From positions 6,311-70,310 of the forward strand of contig NZ_QUDR01000016.1 of assembly GCF_003477605.1 (NCBI RefSeq): DNA of 64,000 nt, given 5' to 3'. The DNA comes from Clostridium sp. AF37-5 (lineage in GTDB: Bacteria > Bacillota > Clostridia > Lachnospirales > Lachnospiraceae). Positions 55,382 to 63,998 of this stretch are shown here, in pieces. Below the pieces are notes generated by a model. The model searched no databases. It was not told where the DNA came from and saw only the letters and a list, made by a program, of their open reading frames with translations. The translations under genes and the position numbers were made by a program. Every line of letters starts with the position of its first letter. The first letter of the stretch is position 1.

Positions 55382-56239
55382 TCAGAATGTAATTTTCTCA
55401 CCGCGTGCGGCTCTTTTTGATAACTCATCGATATCTTTTGCTGTCAACTTGCTTATGTCAATTTTCTGTTCTACCGGCTTTGAAGAAGTATTCGTTCCAT
55501 TCTCAGCCGGACGCAAACCTTTCGCGCGAATACCATCCGTCACGCGCTCCGCTGTTTTAGCTGATGCCATCTGCATAGCTCCTCGCATGATTTCTTCATG
55601 ATGCGCTACTTCGTACGCCGTTCTTACATCAATGCCATTCTGCAGCAACTGCAGGAAGTCTTTATTCTCAACCTCCTCATCAAAGCTAAAATTCGGATAA
55701 ATTTCCTTTAATGCGTCTGCCTCTGACATCCACTTGCTATACGTTTCATCTGCCTGACGAATTCTCTGCGTTTCCTCAGCCGCTCGTCTGAATTCTTCAT
55801 TCTGTTTTTCCAAACGATAGAATTCACGATACTGTTCCGTGGACATTCCCTTTGCCATGGCACGCTCTTCGAACATGGAATCATCCTCTTCCAATGCCCT
55901 TAACATGTCATCCGCATCTGCGGTCTTGTCCAATCCATAGCGCTGTGCCACAAAATCAAGGACTTTCTGCGATGATGATAACCGCTCTTCCATTTCCTTG
56001 GTCTGCTTAAATCTGTCGTTAATCACCTTCTGAACACTCTGGTTATATTCATCTTTGAACTCCCCTTTAATCATGTTCTTCCACTTGGTTCCTCTGTCCT
56101 CTGTACTTTCCTCACCGGTGTCTGTCTGTACCTGGACAGTCTGCTGGTCGTTCTGACCCTCTAAGCCAGTCTCAACTTCTGCGCCTCCTGCTTCTCCTGC
56201 GCCCTCTGCAAACAACTGCAAATAAATTTTGTTTTTCAT
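55382..56239 (-). CDS. Phage scaffolding protein
   Basis: A 285-residue acidic, highly helical protein with long coiled-coil stretches (about 60-210), directly upstream of the coat gene, as is usual for scaffolds. The N-terminus MKNKIYLQLFAEGAG carries the LQxFA motif of Prp substrates. I choose the ATG ten bases after GGAGG; an ATG three codons earlier is only one base from it. The frame is open further up through the repeated DNA at about 56254-56325, which is probably not translated. Confidence 0.8.
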   Translation of the reverse strand: MKNKIYLQLFAEGAGEAGGAEVETGLEGQNDQQTVQVQTDTGEESTEDRGTKWKNMIKGEFKDEYNQSVQKVINDRFKQTKEMEERLSSSQKVLDFVAQRYGLDKTADADDMLRALEEDDSMFEERAMAKGMSTEQYREFYRLEKQNEEFRRAAEETQRIRQADETYSKWMSEADALKEIYPNFSFDEEVENKDFLQLLQNGIDVRTAYEVAHHEEIMRGAMQMASAKTAERVTDGIRAKGLRPAENGTNTSSKPVEQKIDISKLTAKDIDELSKRAARGEKITF

Positions 56240-56253
56240 AGGTTTCATTCCTC

Positions 56254-56325
56254 CATCGTCTTTCCGAAGTGTCGCTATCATCGTCTTTCCGAAGTGTCGT
56301 TTCCATCGTCTTTCCGAAGTGTCAG
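56254..56325. repeat. Short tandem repeat before the scaffold gene
   Basis: Three direct copies of a unit of about 26 bp containing CATCGTCTTTCCGAAGTGTC, nearly identical, in the 126-bp gap between the Prp and scaffold genes. Positions are good to about one base. Confidence 0.85.
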
Positions 56326-56365
56326 TGCTTTTCACACCACTACCTTATCATGGATTAAATTTGGT

Positions 56366-56701
56366 TTACCCCCAAACTCCCATGGTTTTTGAAATTAAAA
56401 TTTTTATGTACTCCGGATACTGTTCTTCCAAATCCAGCAAAGCATCTACAAGCATGCCAAACACTATGTTCGCTCGTAACTTACTTCTGTATGTTGTATG
56501 AATCATAGCAAGTCCATTCTTTACTTCCACCTGCTGCCCCGGATACAATTTCTCATGATTTTCAATCTCACTTGCAAACATTCCTACAATCACGGATACC
56601 GCCGCACACACGATATCCTTTCCATGCTCCGCATAGCCTGCATGTCCTACCACATCTAATTCAAATGTTTCCTTTGCCCAATCAATCCGTATACTTAACA
56701 T
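56366..56701 (-). CDS. prp: Phage-encoded Prp-type cysteine protease
   Basis: A 111-residue protein of the Prp (YsxB, DUF464) family with the full active-site motif GHAGYAEHGKDIVCAAVS. The catalytic His and Cys are 12 residues apart, as in staphylococcal Prp. Prp normally removes the N-terminal extension of ribosomal protein L27 at LQxFA. Here it is coded between portal and scaffold, where phages keep their prohead protease. Three neighbouring structural proteins carry an LQxFA motif. The start is the ATG at 56699-56701 behind AGGAG. Confidence 0.88.
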   Translation of the reverse strand: MLSIRIDWAKETFELDVVGHAGYAEHGKDIVCAAVSVIVGMFASEIENHEKLYPGQQVEVKNGLAMIHTTYRSKLRANIVFGMLVDALLDLEEQYPEYIKILISKTMGVWG

Positions 56702-56711
56702 GTCAACTCTC

Positions 56712-58715
56712 CTATACACTTGCCATACTGTTTGCCTGTTCCTTTGCTCCATCTAAGCGCTCGCTCTTTGTCATTGCTCCACCTAGAGTATCATTTTTCA
56801 TTGTCTGCTTCGAATCCTGTCCCGGTGGATTTGGGTCTCCACCATTTACAATCTCCTGCCCCTGTACGCCTACCATCTGCATAAGTTGCTGTACCTGCTG
56901 TTGCAATGCCATTAACTGTTGATACATCGTTCCGTTATTCTGTATTTTCATAATAATTTTTTCCTTACCTTCAAACTCCATCATATCAAGGCAGGCTAAC
57001 GATGCATCGGCATTTCCCGGAGCAAAGAATCCTTTGTCGTAAAACTGAAGTGCAAGTTCATTCTGGGCCATTCGTGAGTAAGTTGACTTTTTCGCTGCGG
57101 AGACAGTTACATCAAAGATAGGCAGTCTATCTCCAACCTCCACTCCCATTTCGTCTCCCATATTCTGTGGAATCATCATCCCGTTATCAAATGTGGCGAA
57201 TTGCTGTTCCCCCTTATCCCCTAAGATTCTAAATTTACGCGGTTCATCGTAAAACTGACGTATCAGTTCAATCACCATATAACATTCTTCCATGTAGGCG
57301 CGATAAGTTCCACGTATCATATCTCTGGATAACTTACTTCCCGCTTCCTGCAAAGCTGCAATTGCAGTTGCGGCCGTAACACCGCTTTGTGTACTTCCCT
57401 GAGAAAAATCACGATTACCGGAGGTTTCTTTCAATTCGTTTATCTTTTCCTCTTTCACATTGATACACTGGGTCGGTGGAACCACCTGCTGCATCGGCTG
57501 AATATCATCCGGATTTCCTGTGTAATGAACAATTTCTTTTGTCCAATCATTAAATTCCTCCTCATTGATGCCACCGGTATCTTTTGAAAGATATCTCGCT
57601 TTACTTGCTTTGATGGCAGAATCCAGGATAACCTGATCTAATTTATCAATGTAGAGCTGTGGATCTTTCATGATATCGATATAGCCAAATCCAGCCGGTG
57701 TTCCCTCTTCCGGAAACATTACGTCAAACACATATGGATACATTCCATGGTCGTAATATCCTCTTTCTACATACTCTGAGTCATTTTCCGATGCATATAA
57801 TATTGTGTCATTCACAAATTTACAATAATGGAGAATATCCTTTGTTCCATTGTCTTTTTTGTAGTACCAGTCAACCACATACGATTTTTCAGACGTATCC
57901 ACATTTTCTGCATTGATATATTTGGTTAATTCGATTTCCTTGCCTGATATATCTGCTTCTGGATATCGCTGTTTCAAAATTTCATTGTCAACAAGTTCGA
58001 CATGAAACAAATTTGCTGATTCCTGAATCTTATTTATCCCCGGCTCCCAGAAAAGGTTAAGTATATCTGTCTTTGCAATATTAATATCACCGACACCATT
58101 ATTCTTACGCGAATCCCACACAATCTTCTTTACACTTGCTCCCTGCTTCAACTTGTACCATGCACAATCGTTATATGTTTCTTCATACCGGTTATATTCA
58201 AGCACTACCGGCAATATAGACGTCAGTGTTCTTGCCGTTTGTTCATCCGATGATTCACGTGCCAACACAGTAGGTTCCGGGAAGTTGTCCATCATATCCG
58301 CATGCTTATTATTAATCGAATTGTGTAGCCATGCGGATACCGGCTCTGTCATCCCCTTAGACTTTTTCTTCTCCTCGGATTCAATAATTCGCCAATGTCG
58401 TAATTTCCACCATTCTTCATTGGCTCTAATTTTTCGGTCAAGCAAGTCTTTTCCCTCTTTGTATTTCTTTAGCGTTTCAACAGCTTTTCTCACATCGTCC
58501 TCGGTTAAATTTGTGAGTTTCTCTTTCTCATACTGTTTTCTCTCCTCTTGTGTATTTGGTTCCCCGGCACTCCCATCTAATTCCATCTGCGGTGTCGATT
58601 TTTCGACACTTTCATGGGTTTCTGAAATAGGTTCCTCCTGCTGCCCTTGTTTCTCTTTTCTTGGTTCTTCTACATCCTGCTTTTTCTTTTGATAGGCAAA
58701 TAACTGTAATTTCAT
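56712..58715 (-). CDS. Phage portal protein, podovirus type
   Basis: A 667-residue portal with a short N-terminal LQxFA motif (MKLQLFA|YQKKK), a charged disordered stretch (10-60), the body (about 75-570, with WLHNSINNKHADMMDNFPEP and VTAATAIAALQEAGSKL), and a Gln-rich C-terminal helix (about 595-625) that may form the barrel. The portal forms the dodecameric DNA entry ring. Start behind AGGAGG; ten bases separate it from terL. An LQxFA motif on a portal is less expected than on coat or scaffold. Confidence 0.9.
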   Translation of the reverse strand: MKLQLFAYQKKKQDVEEPRKEKQGQQEEPISETHESVEKSTPQMELDGSAGEPNTQEERKQYEKEKLTNLTEDDVRKAVETLKKYKEGKDLLDRKIRANEEWWKLRHWRIIESEEKKKSKGMTEPVSAWLHNSINNKHADMMDNFPEPTVLARESSDEQTARTLTSILPVVLEYNRYEETYNDCAWYKLKQGASVKKIVWDSRKNNGVGDINIAKTDILNLFWEPGINKIQESANLFHVELVDNEILKQRYPEADISGKEIELTKYINAENVDTSEKSYVVDWYYKKDNGTKDILHYCKFVNDTILYASENDSEYVERGYYDHGMYPYVFDVMFPEEGTPAGFGYIDIMKDPQLYIDKLDQVILDSAIKASKARYLSKDTGGINEEEFNDWTKEIVHYTGNPDDIQPMQQVVPPTQCINVKEEKINELKETSGNRDFSQGSTQSGVTAATAIAALQEAGSKLSRDMIRGTYRAYMEECYMVIELIRQFYDEPRKFRILGDKGEQQFATFDNGMMIPQNMGDEMGVEVGDRLPIFDVTVSAAKKSTYSRMAQNELALQFYDKGFFAPGNADASLACLDMMEFEGKEKIIMKIQNNGTMYQQLMALQQQVQQLMQMVGVQGQEIVNGGDPNPPGQDSKQTMKNDTLGGAMTKSERLDGAKEQANSMASV

Positions 58716-58725
58716 TCTTGTCCTC

Positions 58726-60183
58726 CTAAATCATATAAAATTCAAATCTCTTGGCATCTTCACTTTGCTGCTTACATCTCTGATTCAATGGATCATCACC
58801 AATATGGTCACGTTCCAGCACATTTTTACGCGGTGATATCGGATTATCCATGAGCACATAACGACACTCGTCATAAATATGGTCTTCCTGGGTTGTATCA
58901 ATATCCTCAACATCACTTTCACTGTACACTAATGCAGGTATGGTCCGGATAAAATGCTTGCATGTGTTAAACACTTGAAACATCGTATCTCCCTCTTCGT
59001 CAAATGCCATCCGGTAATGATATTGCATCTTTCCGGCAAGTCTTGCATTATCGCCCGGACTAAAGAGAATGTTGTTTGGGTGTTTCTCCATCATTTCTGC
59101 AATGGATTCACCACGTGAGCAATCCCATATGGACGGGTCTGCGATACCTATTATCTTTCTGCCTTTGAGGTTTGGGTCCTCATTTTCAATTTCCCTAATG
59201 TGTTTTGCCTGCTGGGTTGGGTCTAACTCCAGTCCCACATTGGGTTCACCGGTGCACCCATAATACTCGCGGATTCGATAAATCTTTCCGTTTTCATCTG
59301 CCGCATACCATCCAACGCTAAAAGGTTTGGCGAACCCATAATCATATCCACGCCATATACGCCAATAGGATGGTATTCTGAACGGCTCTATAACGTGAGT
59401 CCATTTTCTGTCCTTATAGTGTTCCGGGTCATTTCTCCACTCTTTGAACACCTGACCGGAAAAGCTATCCCATGAGCCGTATAACAACGCCTTACGCTCT
59501 GCCTCCGGCAGCATGGCAAGATTGTCCAGATAATAGGGGTCGTTTTCCAGCAATTTCTTGTTATCAAATACCGATGATGGGATAAAGATTCTCTTTCGTT
59601 TCACCTGAATCTTTTTTCCGTCCGGATCAAGAATTGTCCGTTCTTCGGTAATCGGTGTTTCCGGCGGTGCCGCTGTAATAAACCGGTCTTTCACCCATGC
59701 ATGGCCAACACCCCCCGGATTGGCAGTTGCTCTCATGTATACACGTGTTCCCGGTCCGCTTGGACGGTTACGTGAAAACATATATGAGTACTCTTCCCAA
59801 GTAAAATGCGTCAGCTCATCAAAACCGATGAAATCATACGCAAGTCCCTGATAATTTAATCTGTCTTTCGTATGCTGCATGGTTCCAAAGAAGATTTTCG
59901 CTCCAGACGGAAACGTCCATTTCTTATCAGTTACATTGTATTTCGCCTGCGGTACCACCGCTTTATACAATTCGTTGGAACGCAATATCAACTCTTGAAG
60001 TTGAGGATATGTCTTACGAAAGATGATACCTTTATAGTTTGGCACCTTAATCTGTCGCATTGCTTCACACAACATAGCATCCGATTTTCCTCCTCCTGCT
60101 GCCCCGCCATACAAACATTCATACTCCGGACGACACATAAAAGCACTCTGGCGTGGCTGTGGCGACCAAACAATTTTACTCAT
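58726..60183 (-). CDS. terL: Terminase large subunit
   Basis: A 485-residue packaging motor with Walker A GGAAGGGKS (26-34), Walker B YDFIGFDELTHF (about 116-127), the coupling motif TANPGG and a C-terminal RNase H-like nuclease (GYDYGFAKPFSVGWY near 270, IADPS). It cuts and pumps phage DNA. It overlaps terS by eight bases, with AAGGAGG as binding site. Confidence 0.95.
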   Translation of the reverse strand: MSKIVWSPQPRQSAFMCRPEYECLYGGAAGGGKSDAMLCEAMRQIKVPNYKGIIFRKTYPQLQELILRSNELYKAVVPQAKYNVTDKKWTFPSGAKIFFGTMQHTKDRLNYQGLAYDFIGFDELTHFTWEEYSYMFSRNRPSGPGTRVYMRATANPGGVGHAWVKDRFITAAPPETPITEERTILDPDGKKIQVKRKRIFIPSSVFDNKKLLENDPYYLDNLAMLPEAERKALLYGSWDSFSGQVFKEWRNDPEHYKDRKWTHVIEPFRIPSYWRIWRGYDYGFAKPFSVGWYAADENGKIYRIREYYGCTGEPNVGLELDPTQQAKHIREIENEDPNLKGRKIIGIADPSIWDCSRGESIAEMMEKHPNNILFSPGDNARLAGKMQYHYRMAFDEEGDTMFQVFNTCKHFIRTIPALVYSESDVEDIDTTQEDHIYDECRYVLMDNPISPRKNVLERDHIGDDPLNQRCKQQSEDAKRFEFYMI

Positions 60184-60661
60184 CCTCTGCCTCCTTAACC
60201 GGAGTAAGTATCATTACACCTACACCATCCTCTTCGGTCTCAATCTTGTTCTCAACTTTTTCCCGCCACTTATCCGGTTTGCGGTTCTTCAACCAAAACA
60301 CTTGTGCTCCCAGTTCCGGCGGATAATAAACTTCCTGGTCTACCATCACTACCTCTTCACGCTCACACTTACGTTTTCCGTTTTCATAGTCCACTTTTTT
60401 CACCTTAAATGGCTTTTTCTCAATCCTGGTAAAACCAACCGCTTTTTTGAACAATTCATTCTCCACTTGTGCGTCTGAAACTTCCCTCCCTTTTTTTAGG
60501 CGTTCAGAAAGTTCAGAATGTTCTTGCATGTATTTGTATAATGTTGTTTTGCTAATCCCCAGTTTTTCGGCTATTTGCGACATTACAAGACCTTCTCTTG
60601 TCCATCCCTCAATCAATTCCAAATAGGGTTCAACTTTTACGCTATATTGACTTTTTGCCAT
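60176..60661 (-). CDS. terS: Terminase small subunit
   Basis: A 161-residue DNA-binding protein with a helix-turn-helix (GLVMSQIAEKLGISKTTLYKY, quoted here as SQIAEKLGISKTTLYKYM) in residues 25-47 and a C-terminal part that includes LGAQVFWLKNRKPDKWREKV, the usual TerS oligomer and TerL contact region. It recognises the packaging site. First gene of the unit started by the phage promoter at 60683-60724. Confidence 0.92.
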   Translation of the reverse strand: MAKSQYSVKVEPYLELIEGWTREGLVMSQIAEKLGISKTTLYKYMQEHSELSERLKKGREVSDAQVENELFKKAVGFTRIEKKPFKVKKVDYENGKRKCEREEVVMVDQEVYYPPELGAQVFWLKNRKPDKWREKVENKIETEEDGVGVMILTPVKEAEDE

Positions 60662-60682
60662 ATCTGATACCCCCTTTTGGTC

Positions 60683-60724
60683 AGAATAACAAAATCTTTG
60701 CTATCTTTCCCCCCTAGTTCCCAT
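60683..60724 (-). promoter_or_regulatory. Phage promoter of the packaging and structural genes
   Basis: ATGGGAACTAGGGG (60711-60724), 22 bp, TATTCT (60683-60688) on the minus strand, 22 bases before terS. Confidence 0.78.
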
Positions 60725-60725
60725 A

Positions 60726-60756
60726 CAAAAAGGCACCTGCCATTGACAGATGCCTC
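60726..60756 (-). terminator. Terminator behind the receptor-binding-type gene
   Basis: AGGCATCTG / CAGGTGCCT with a seven-base loop, followed by TTTTTG on the minus strand, directly before the terS promoter. Confidence 0.88.
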
Positions 60757-60765
60757 TCTCTTCCG

Positions 60766-62124
60766 TTATTTTATTTTGTAAAATCCACTAATGTACCACG
60801 AAGCTGGGGTTGTTCCAGCGTTATAATCGTTATTATACAGCTCATTTTCTGTACCACTTTCACTTATTTTGTTTAACGAAGATACCTTAAAATTCTCCCC
60901 ATTTATTACTGCTACCGGACATAACATGGTTGGTCTATCTGAATTCGGTGCAAATGGCAGTCCGCCTATTTTATAACAAGCATAATTACTTGATGTTATT
61001 ATCATTCCCTCAATCCACACATAATCACCATGCCGGATATAAGAACCATATTGAGCTAATACTGTATTGGTTGGTGCAACTGTACTAGGTGTAACATATA
61101 GAACCGGCGTCCACGTTCCCCTCTGTTCTAATTCTTCCAATGCCGTTATACGACGATTAGTAGATAAGTCGCTCTCTATGTATTCCATATGCACTACTTC
61201 AACTACATCTTCCGCATTGCTCTCACATATCAATGCAGGCATTCCTTTTCCTGATTCAACTCTTAATATAACATCATTCTCCGCATTATCCACCGGATAC
61301 AACCGCTCTACGGATACACCATAATCTTCGTTGACATCTTTCTGCACATGCCATACATAAACTTTCTGATTTGTCGTTGCATATATGGCATATTGTACTC
61401 CTTGATACGGATAACTGCTATCAATAAATGGTGCTAATGAGCTTGAACGGGTATCTCCTTTTTCTTGAATTTTGAAATAGCTGCTTTCTAAAACTTTTTC
61501 CACGCGCATGGTGCCGGCAAACTGCAATACCACTTGATTTTTCCACGTACTGCTTTGTCCTTCAAAAGCCCCCACTTTTGTATCTACCCAGCCTTGTCCG
61601 TCATAATACTGGAACAGTCCATCATGTATACGCAATCCATGTGCCCCGTCACCGGAATGTGTTTCATGCAAACAATGCTCATGCATGGTGTCATTTACAA
61701 TTTCTTTGTAGTTTTCAACTGCTGCCTCGTATTCATTCATCTTTGCTACCATCTCATTCAATGTATCCTGCATTTTCTGATAAATCGAAAGATAATCCGA
61801 ACCGCCTTGGCATCTTACGGATTCCTCAACTCGAACCACACAAGTATCTGTTGTTATCCTATCTGTCTTAGCTCCCGCATAACATCCAACAGTAAAATAT
61901 TCCTGCATCATCACTTTGTATGGTACTTCACACTTACCATCTTCAATCAGAACCGGATAATTTTTTCCATTTGCCGTAAATACCGCTATTTGAATCAATC
62001 CATCCCATTCTGTTGGCAGGGAAAACTTTGCCTGCACATACTCTCTCGTATTTCCAACTAAATCCGAAATTGCTTCTGTACATTCAATATGCTGACCAGT
62101 TACTTCAAAACTTATCGTTCTCAT
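60766..62124 (-). CDS. Phage baseplate/receptor-binding-type protein
   Basis: A 452-residue protein. The N-terminal 110 residues resemble a BppU-type domain (TISFEVTGQHIECTEAISDLV, quoted here as RTISFEVTGQHIECTEA; then YVQAKFSLPTEWDGL). A helical linker (about 115-165) and a beta-rich centre follow. The C-terminal domain (about 335-452: GTWTPVLY, YACYKIGGLPFAPNSDRPT, SWYISGFYK) is related to that of the fibre at 49831. The start is the ATG at 62122-62124 behind AAGGAG. It is its own transcription unit between phage promoter and terminator, unlike other tail genes. Confidence 0.75.
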   Translation of the reverse strand: MRTISFEVTGQHIECTEAISDLVGNTREYVQAKFSLPTEWDGLIQIAVFTANGKNYPVLIEDGKCEVPYKVMMQEYFTVGCYAGAKTDRITTDTCVVRVEESVRCQGGSDYLSIYQKMQDTLNEMVAKMNEYEAAVENYKEIVNDTMHEHCLHETHSGDGAHGLRIHDGLFQYYDGQGWVDTKVGAFEGQSSTWKNQVVLQFAGTMRVEKVLESSYFKIQEKGDTRSSSLAPFIDSSYPYQGVQYAIYATTNQKVYVWHVQKDVNEDYGVSVERLYPVDNAENDVILRVESGKGMPALICESNAEDVVEVVHMEYIESDLSTNRRITALEELEQRGTWTPVLYVTPSTVAPTNTVLAQYGSYIRHGDYVWIEGMIITSSNYACYKIGGLPFAPNSDRPTMLCPVAVINGENFKVSSLNKISESGTENELYNNDYNAGTTPASWYISGFYKIK

Positions 62125-62147
62125 CTTCTCAACTCCTTTTTCTTTTA

Positions 62148-62189
62148 AGCATATCAATCATTCCTTCTGATTTCTCCCCTAGTTCCCAT
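62148..62189 (-). promoter_or_regulatory. Phage promoter of the receptor-binding-type gene
   Basis: ATGGGAACTAGGGG (62176-62189), 22 bp, TATGCT (62148-62153) on the minus strand. The TAG of the element is the stop codon of the upstream gene. Confidence 0.78.
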
Positions 62190-62400
62190 AACTTTCATCC
62201 AGCATCTTACCATGTTTGCACCTTTCACAATTTTTATAGCAATGCTTTTCTTGAAAATCGAATTTGTCCTGTTCCGTCCGGAATCGTGTGCCGCATATAG
62301 TATGTTCTTCTAATCCCTCACACGTTATCATCTTTTCACTTTCCCGGATATAGTACGCACACTCTGTCCGGTATATTCCCGGACCATAGTATCCTGCCAT
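62179..62400 (-). CDS. Small Cys-rich phage protein
   Basis: A 73-residue protein with six cysteines (14, 27, 36, 54, 58, 61), among them CYKNCERC, probably a zinc-binding module. It is hydrophilic with no signal peptide. Binding site AGGAGTGAG. Its last codons form part of the downstream phage promoter element. I do not recognise the family. Confidence 0.65.
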   Translation of the reverse strand: MAGYYGPGIYRTECAYYIRESEKMITCEGLEEHTICGTRFRTEQDKFDFQEKHCYKNCERCKHGKMLDESYGN

Positions 62401-62437
62401 TCACTCACTCCTGTCCTGCTGCCTTCATTCTGTTTTA

Positions 62438-62473
62438 TCTCCCTCCTGCAAAAGCAAGAGGGAGACTTTTTTT
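62438..62473 (+). terminator. Terminator facing against the phage genes
   Basis: TCTCCCTC / GAGGGAGA with a 12-base loop and seven T on the plus strand. On the minus strand there is no U tract, so it would stop antisense transcripts and leave the late genes unaffected. Confidence 0.6.
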
Positions 62474-63062
62474 ACCATTTACCTTGAAATGTTCTTTCCA
62501 ATATTGTTTTCTGTTCCATCAAATCTTCGTCCTTATCCCAACCTCTTGGAAGTAATCCGATTAACGATGTATTGTTTCGCCATAATAGTATTTTCCCAGA
62601 CTCCTCTATCCTATATGGTCCTTCAATCTCCATGTCATCTGATGTTTTCGCACTTTCATCTATCATGTTGTACAATCCTTCATTGATTGGTGTCAATTCA
62701 GAGCCATTTGTTAGAAGTCTGCTAATTACCCCAAACTTCGGTTCCTCAATAAGAAGATTCGTTTCTTCCAGATATTCGTCCGGTTCTTTTTCGGCTAAAA
62801 GAATCTTCATCTCGTCTGGTACCAACTGCTGCCGTGATTCATTTTTATGTATTCGAACATATTCATCCCGTGGCAAATCTCCAATAAGTTCAACAAGAGC
62901 CGCTTTTTCAGCATTAGGAAAAAATTGCTCTTGAACGGCCACAAACCAATAGCCCCCAACAATGTAATACACTTTTGCCTTTTCACTGTGTCCGACACTC
63001 AAATTGTCATTTTTATAGGCTTCCTTTAAAAGTTTCTTAAATATACTCGTTTTAATAAACAT
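62472..63062 (-). CDS. Phage protein of unknown function
   Basis: A 196-residue protein of mixed alpha/beta character (KVYYIVGGYWFVAVQEQFFPN, quoted here as YYIVGGYWFVAVQEQF; ELIGDLPRDEYVRIHKNES). No membrane segment or known motif is seen. Binding site AGGAGG. It follows the HD-domain gene by 15 bases and probably belongs to the early or middle region rather than the virion. Confidence 0.55.
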   Translation of the reverse strand: MFIKTSIFKKLLKEAYKNDNLSVGHSEKAKVYYIVGGYWFVAVQEQFFPNAEKAALVELIGDLPRDEYVRIHKNESRQQLVPDEMKILLAEKEPDEYLEETNLLIEEPKFGVISRLLTNGSELTPINEGLYNMIDESAKTSDDMEIEGPYRIEESGKILLWRNNTSLIGLLPRGWDKDEDLMEQKTILERTFQGKW

Positions 63063-63077
63063 AATCTATAACCTCCT

Positions 63078-63602
63078 TTATTCATCGATATAGGTTGCCG
63101 CCATGTCGGCAAGATGCAAATATACAGCCAATTTTGACCGTTTGTATGCCGCGTTTATATCCCGGCTTCCACCTCTAACCGCATCGTCAAAGGCTCCCAT
63201 GTGCCACCGGATTGCGAGTATCTCCTCATCCGTCAAGTTCATAAACCGCTGGATGATAAAGATTGATTTTTCTCCATGCCCTGCTGGGAAAGCATTTTTG
63301 TTATACTCATATGTTTCTTTTCCATCTGTTTCCTGCTTTATGTAGTTGTCTAGTTTACATACATCATGAAGCAATCCGGCAATAGCAAGTGTTTCTTTCG
63401 TATAATCTCGTAGTATCTCTCTTCTCATCAGGCGATTCATGACATTTACCGAGTGTTCCACCAAACCACCTTCGTAACTTCCGTGATACTTTGTACTTGC
63501 CGGGGCTTCTAAGAATCCATTGTTGACAAGATAACTTAAAAGTTTATCTGCCCCTCTTCTTTTGATGTACTTTTTGTATAATTTTACAAATTCATTCTGC
63601 AT
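63078..63602 (-). CDS. HD-domain phosphohydrolase
   Basis: A 174-residue protein of the HD superfamily: metal-binding residues in GGLVEHSVNVMNRL, LLHDVCKLDNYI (the HD pair), AGHGEKS, IRWHMGAFD and LHLADMAATYI. Such enzymes hydrolyse phosphoesters of nucleotides; in phages, roles in dNTP pools or in removing host signal nucleotides are possible. The substrate cannot be read here. Binding site AAAGGATGG. It is the last minus-strand gene before the right edge. Confidence 0.8.
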   Translation of the reverse strand: MQNEFVKLYKKYIKRRGADKLLSYLVNNGFLEAPASTKYHGSYEGGLVEHSVNVMNRLMRREILRDYTKETLAIAGLLHDVCKLDNYIKQETDGKETYEYNKNAFPAGHGEKSIFIIQRFMNLTDEEILAIRWHMGAFDDAVRGGSRDINAAYKRSKLAVYLHLADMAATYIDE

Positions 63603-63655
63603 TTTACCATCCTTTCTTAAATCTTCCAGAAGTAAGTTAATAACCCATGTTTTTT

Positions 63656-63684
63656 TTGCGCAATTACTCTAACAGACATATTAA
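63656..63684 (+). promoter_or_regulatory. Plus-strand promoter of the small gene
   Basis: TTGCGC (63656-63661), 17 bp, TATTAA (63679-63684). Moderate match. Confidence 0.45.
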
Positions 63685-63716
63685 AAATGAATTTTAACAT
63701 GAGGAGGTGTGAAGCC

Positions 63717-63902
63717 ATGAAACAAGCAATAAAAACTTGGCTTACAAAATCGGAAGATTTTTATTTTTTGCATATACGAAAATATGTAAAAAATCCAACA
63801 ATTGAATGCATTACATATTTTTTATACGCATTAGCTACTACAAATCCATTTGTTGATATCCAAATTCAATGGGTTTTAACTTTAGTTATTAATCTTCCGT
63901 AA
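63717..63902 (+). CDS. Small hydrophobic-tailed protein on the opposite strand
   Basis: A 61-residue protein with a strong binding site (GAGGAGG, nine bases before the ATG). The first half is basic (KQAIKTWLTKSEDFYFLHIRK, quoted as QAIKTWLTKSEDFYFLHIR); the second half is hydrophobic (CITYFLYALATT, QWVLTLVINLP). It has its own promoter candidate and terminator and is the only plus-strand gene of the prophage. I do not recognise it; a small membrane-active peptide or a superinfection factor are possibilities only. Confidence 0.55.
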   Translation: MKQAIKTWLTKSEDFYFLHIRKYVKNPTIECITYFLYALATTNPFVDIQIQWVLTLVINLP

Positions 63903-63965
63903 TTTCTTTATTAGGTTACACGGTAACGAACAAAATTCGTTATCGTGTCAGACTGTAGACAAAGT

Positions 63966-63998
63966 GGTGCTAGGACTGTTGTCCTAGCACCATTTTTC
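63966..63998 (+). terminator. Terminator of the small plus-strand gene
   Basis: A perfect 11-bp stem GGTGCTAGGAC / GTCCTAGCACC with a four-base loop, followed by ATTTTTCTC. Confidence 0.92.
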
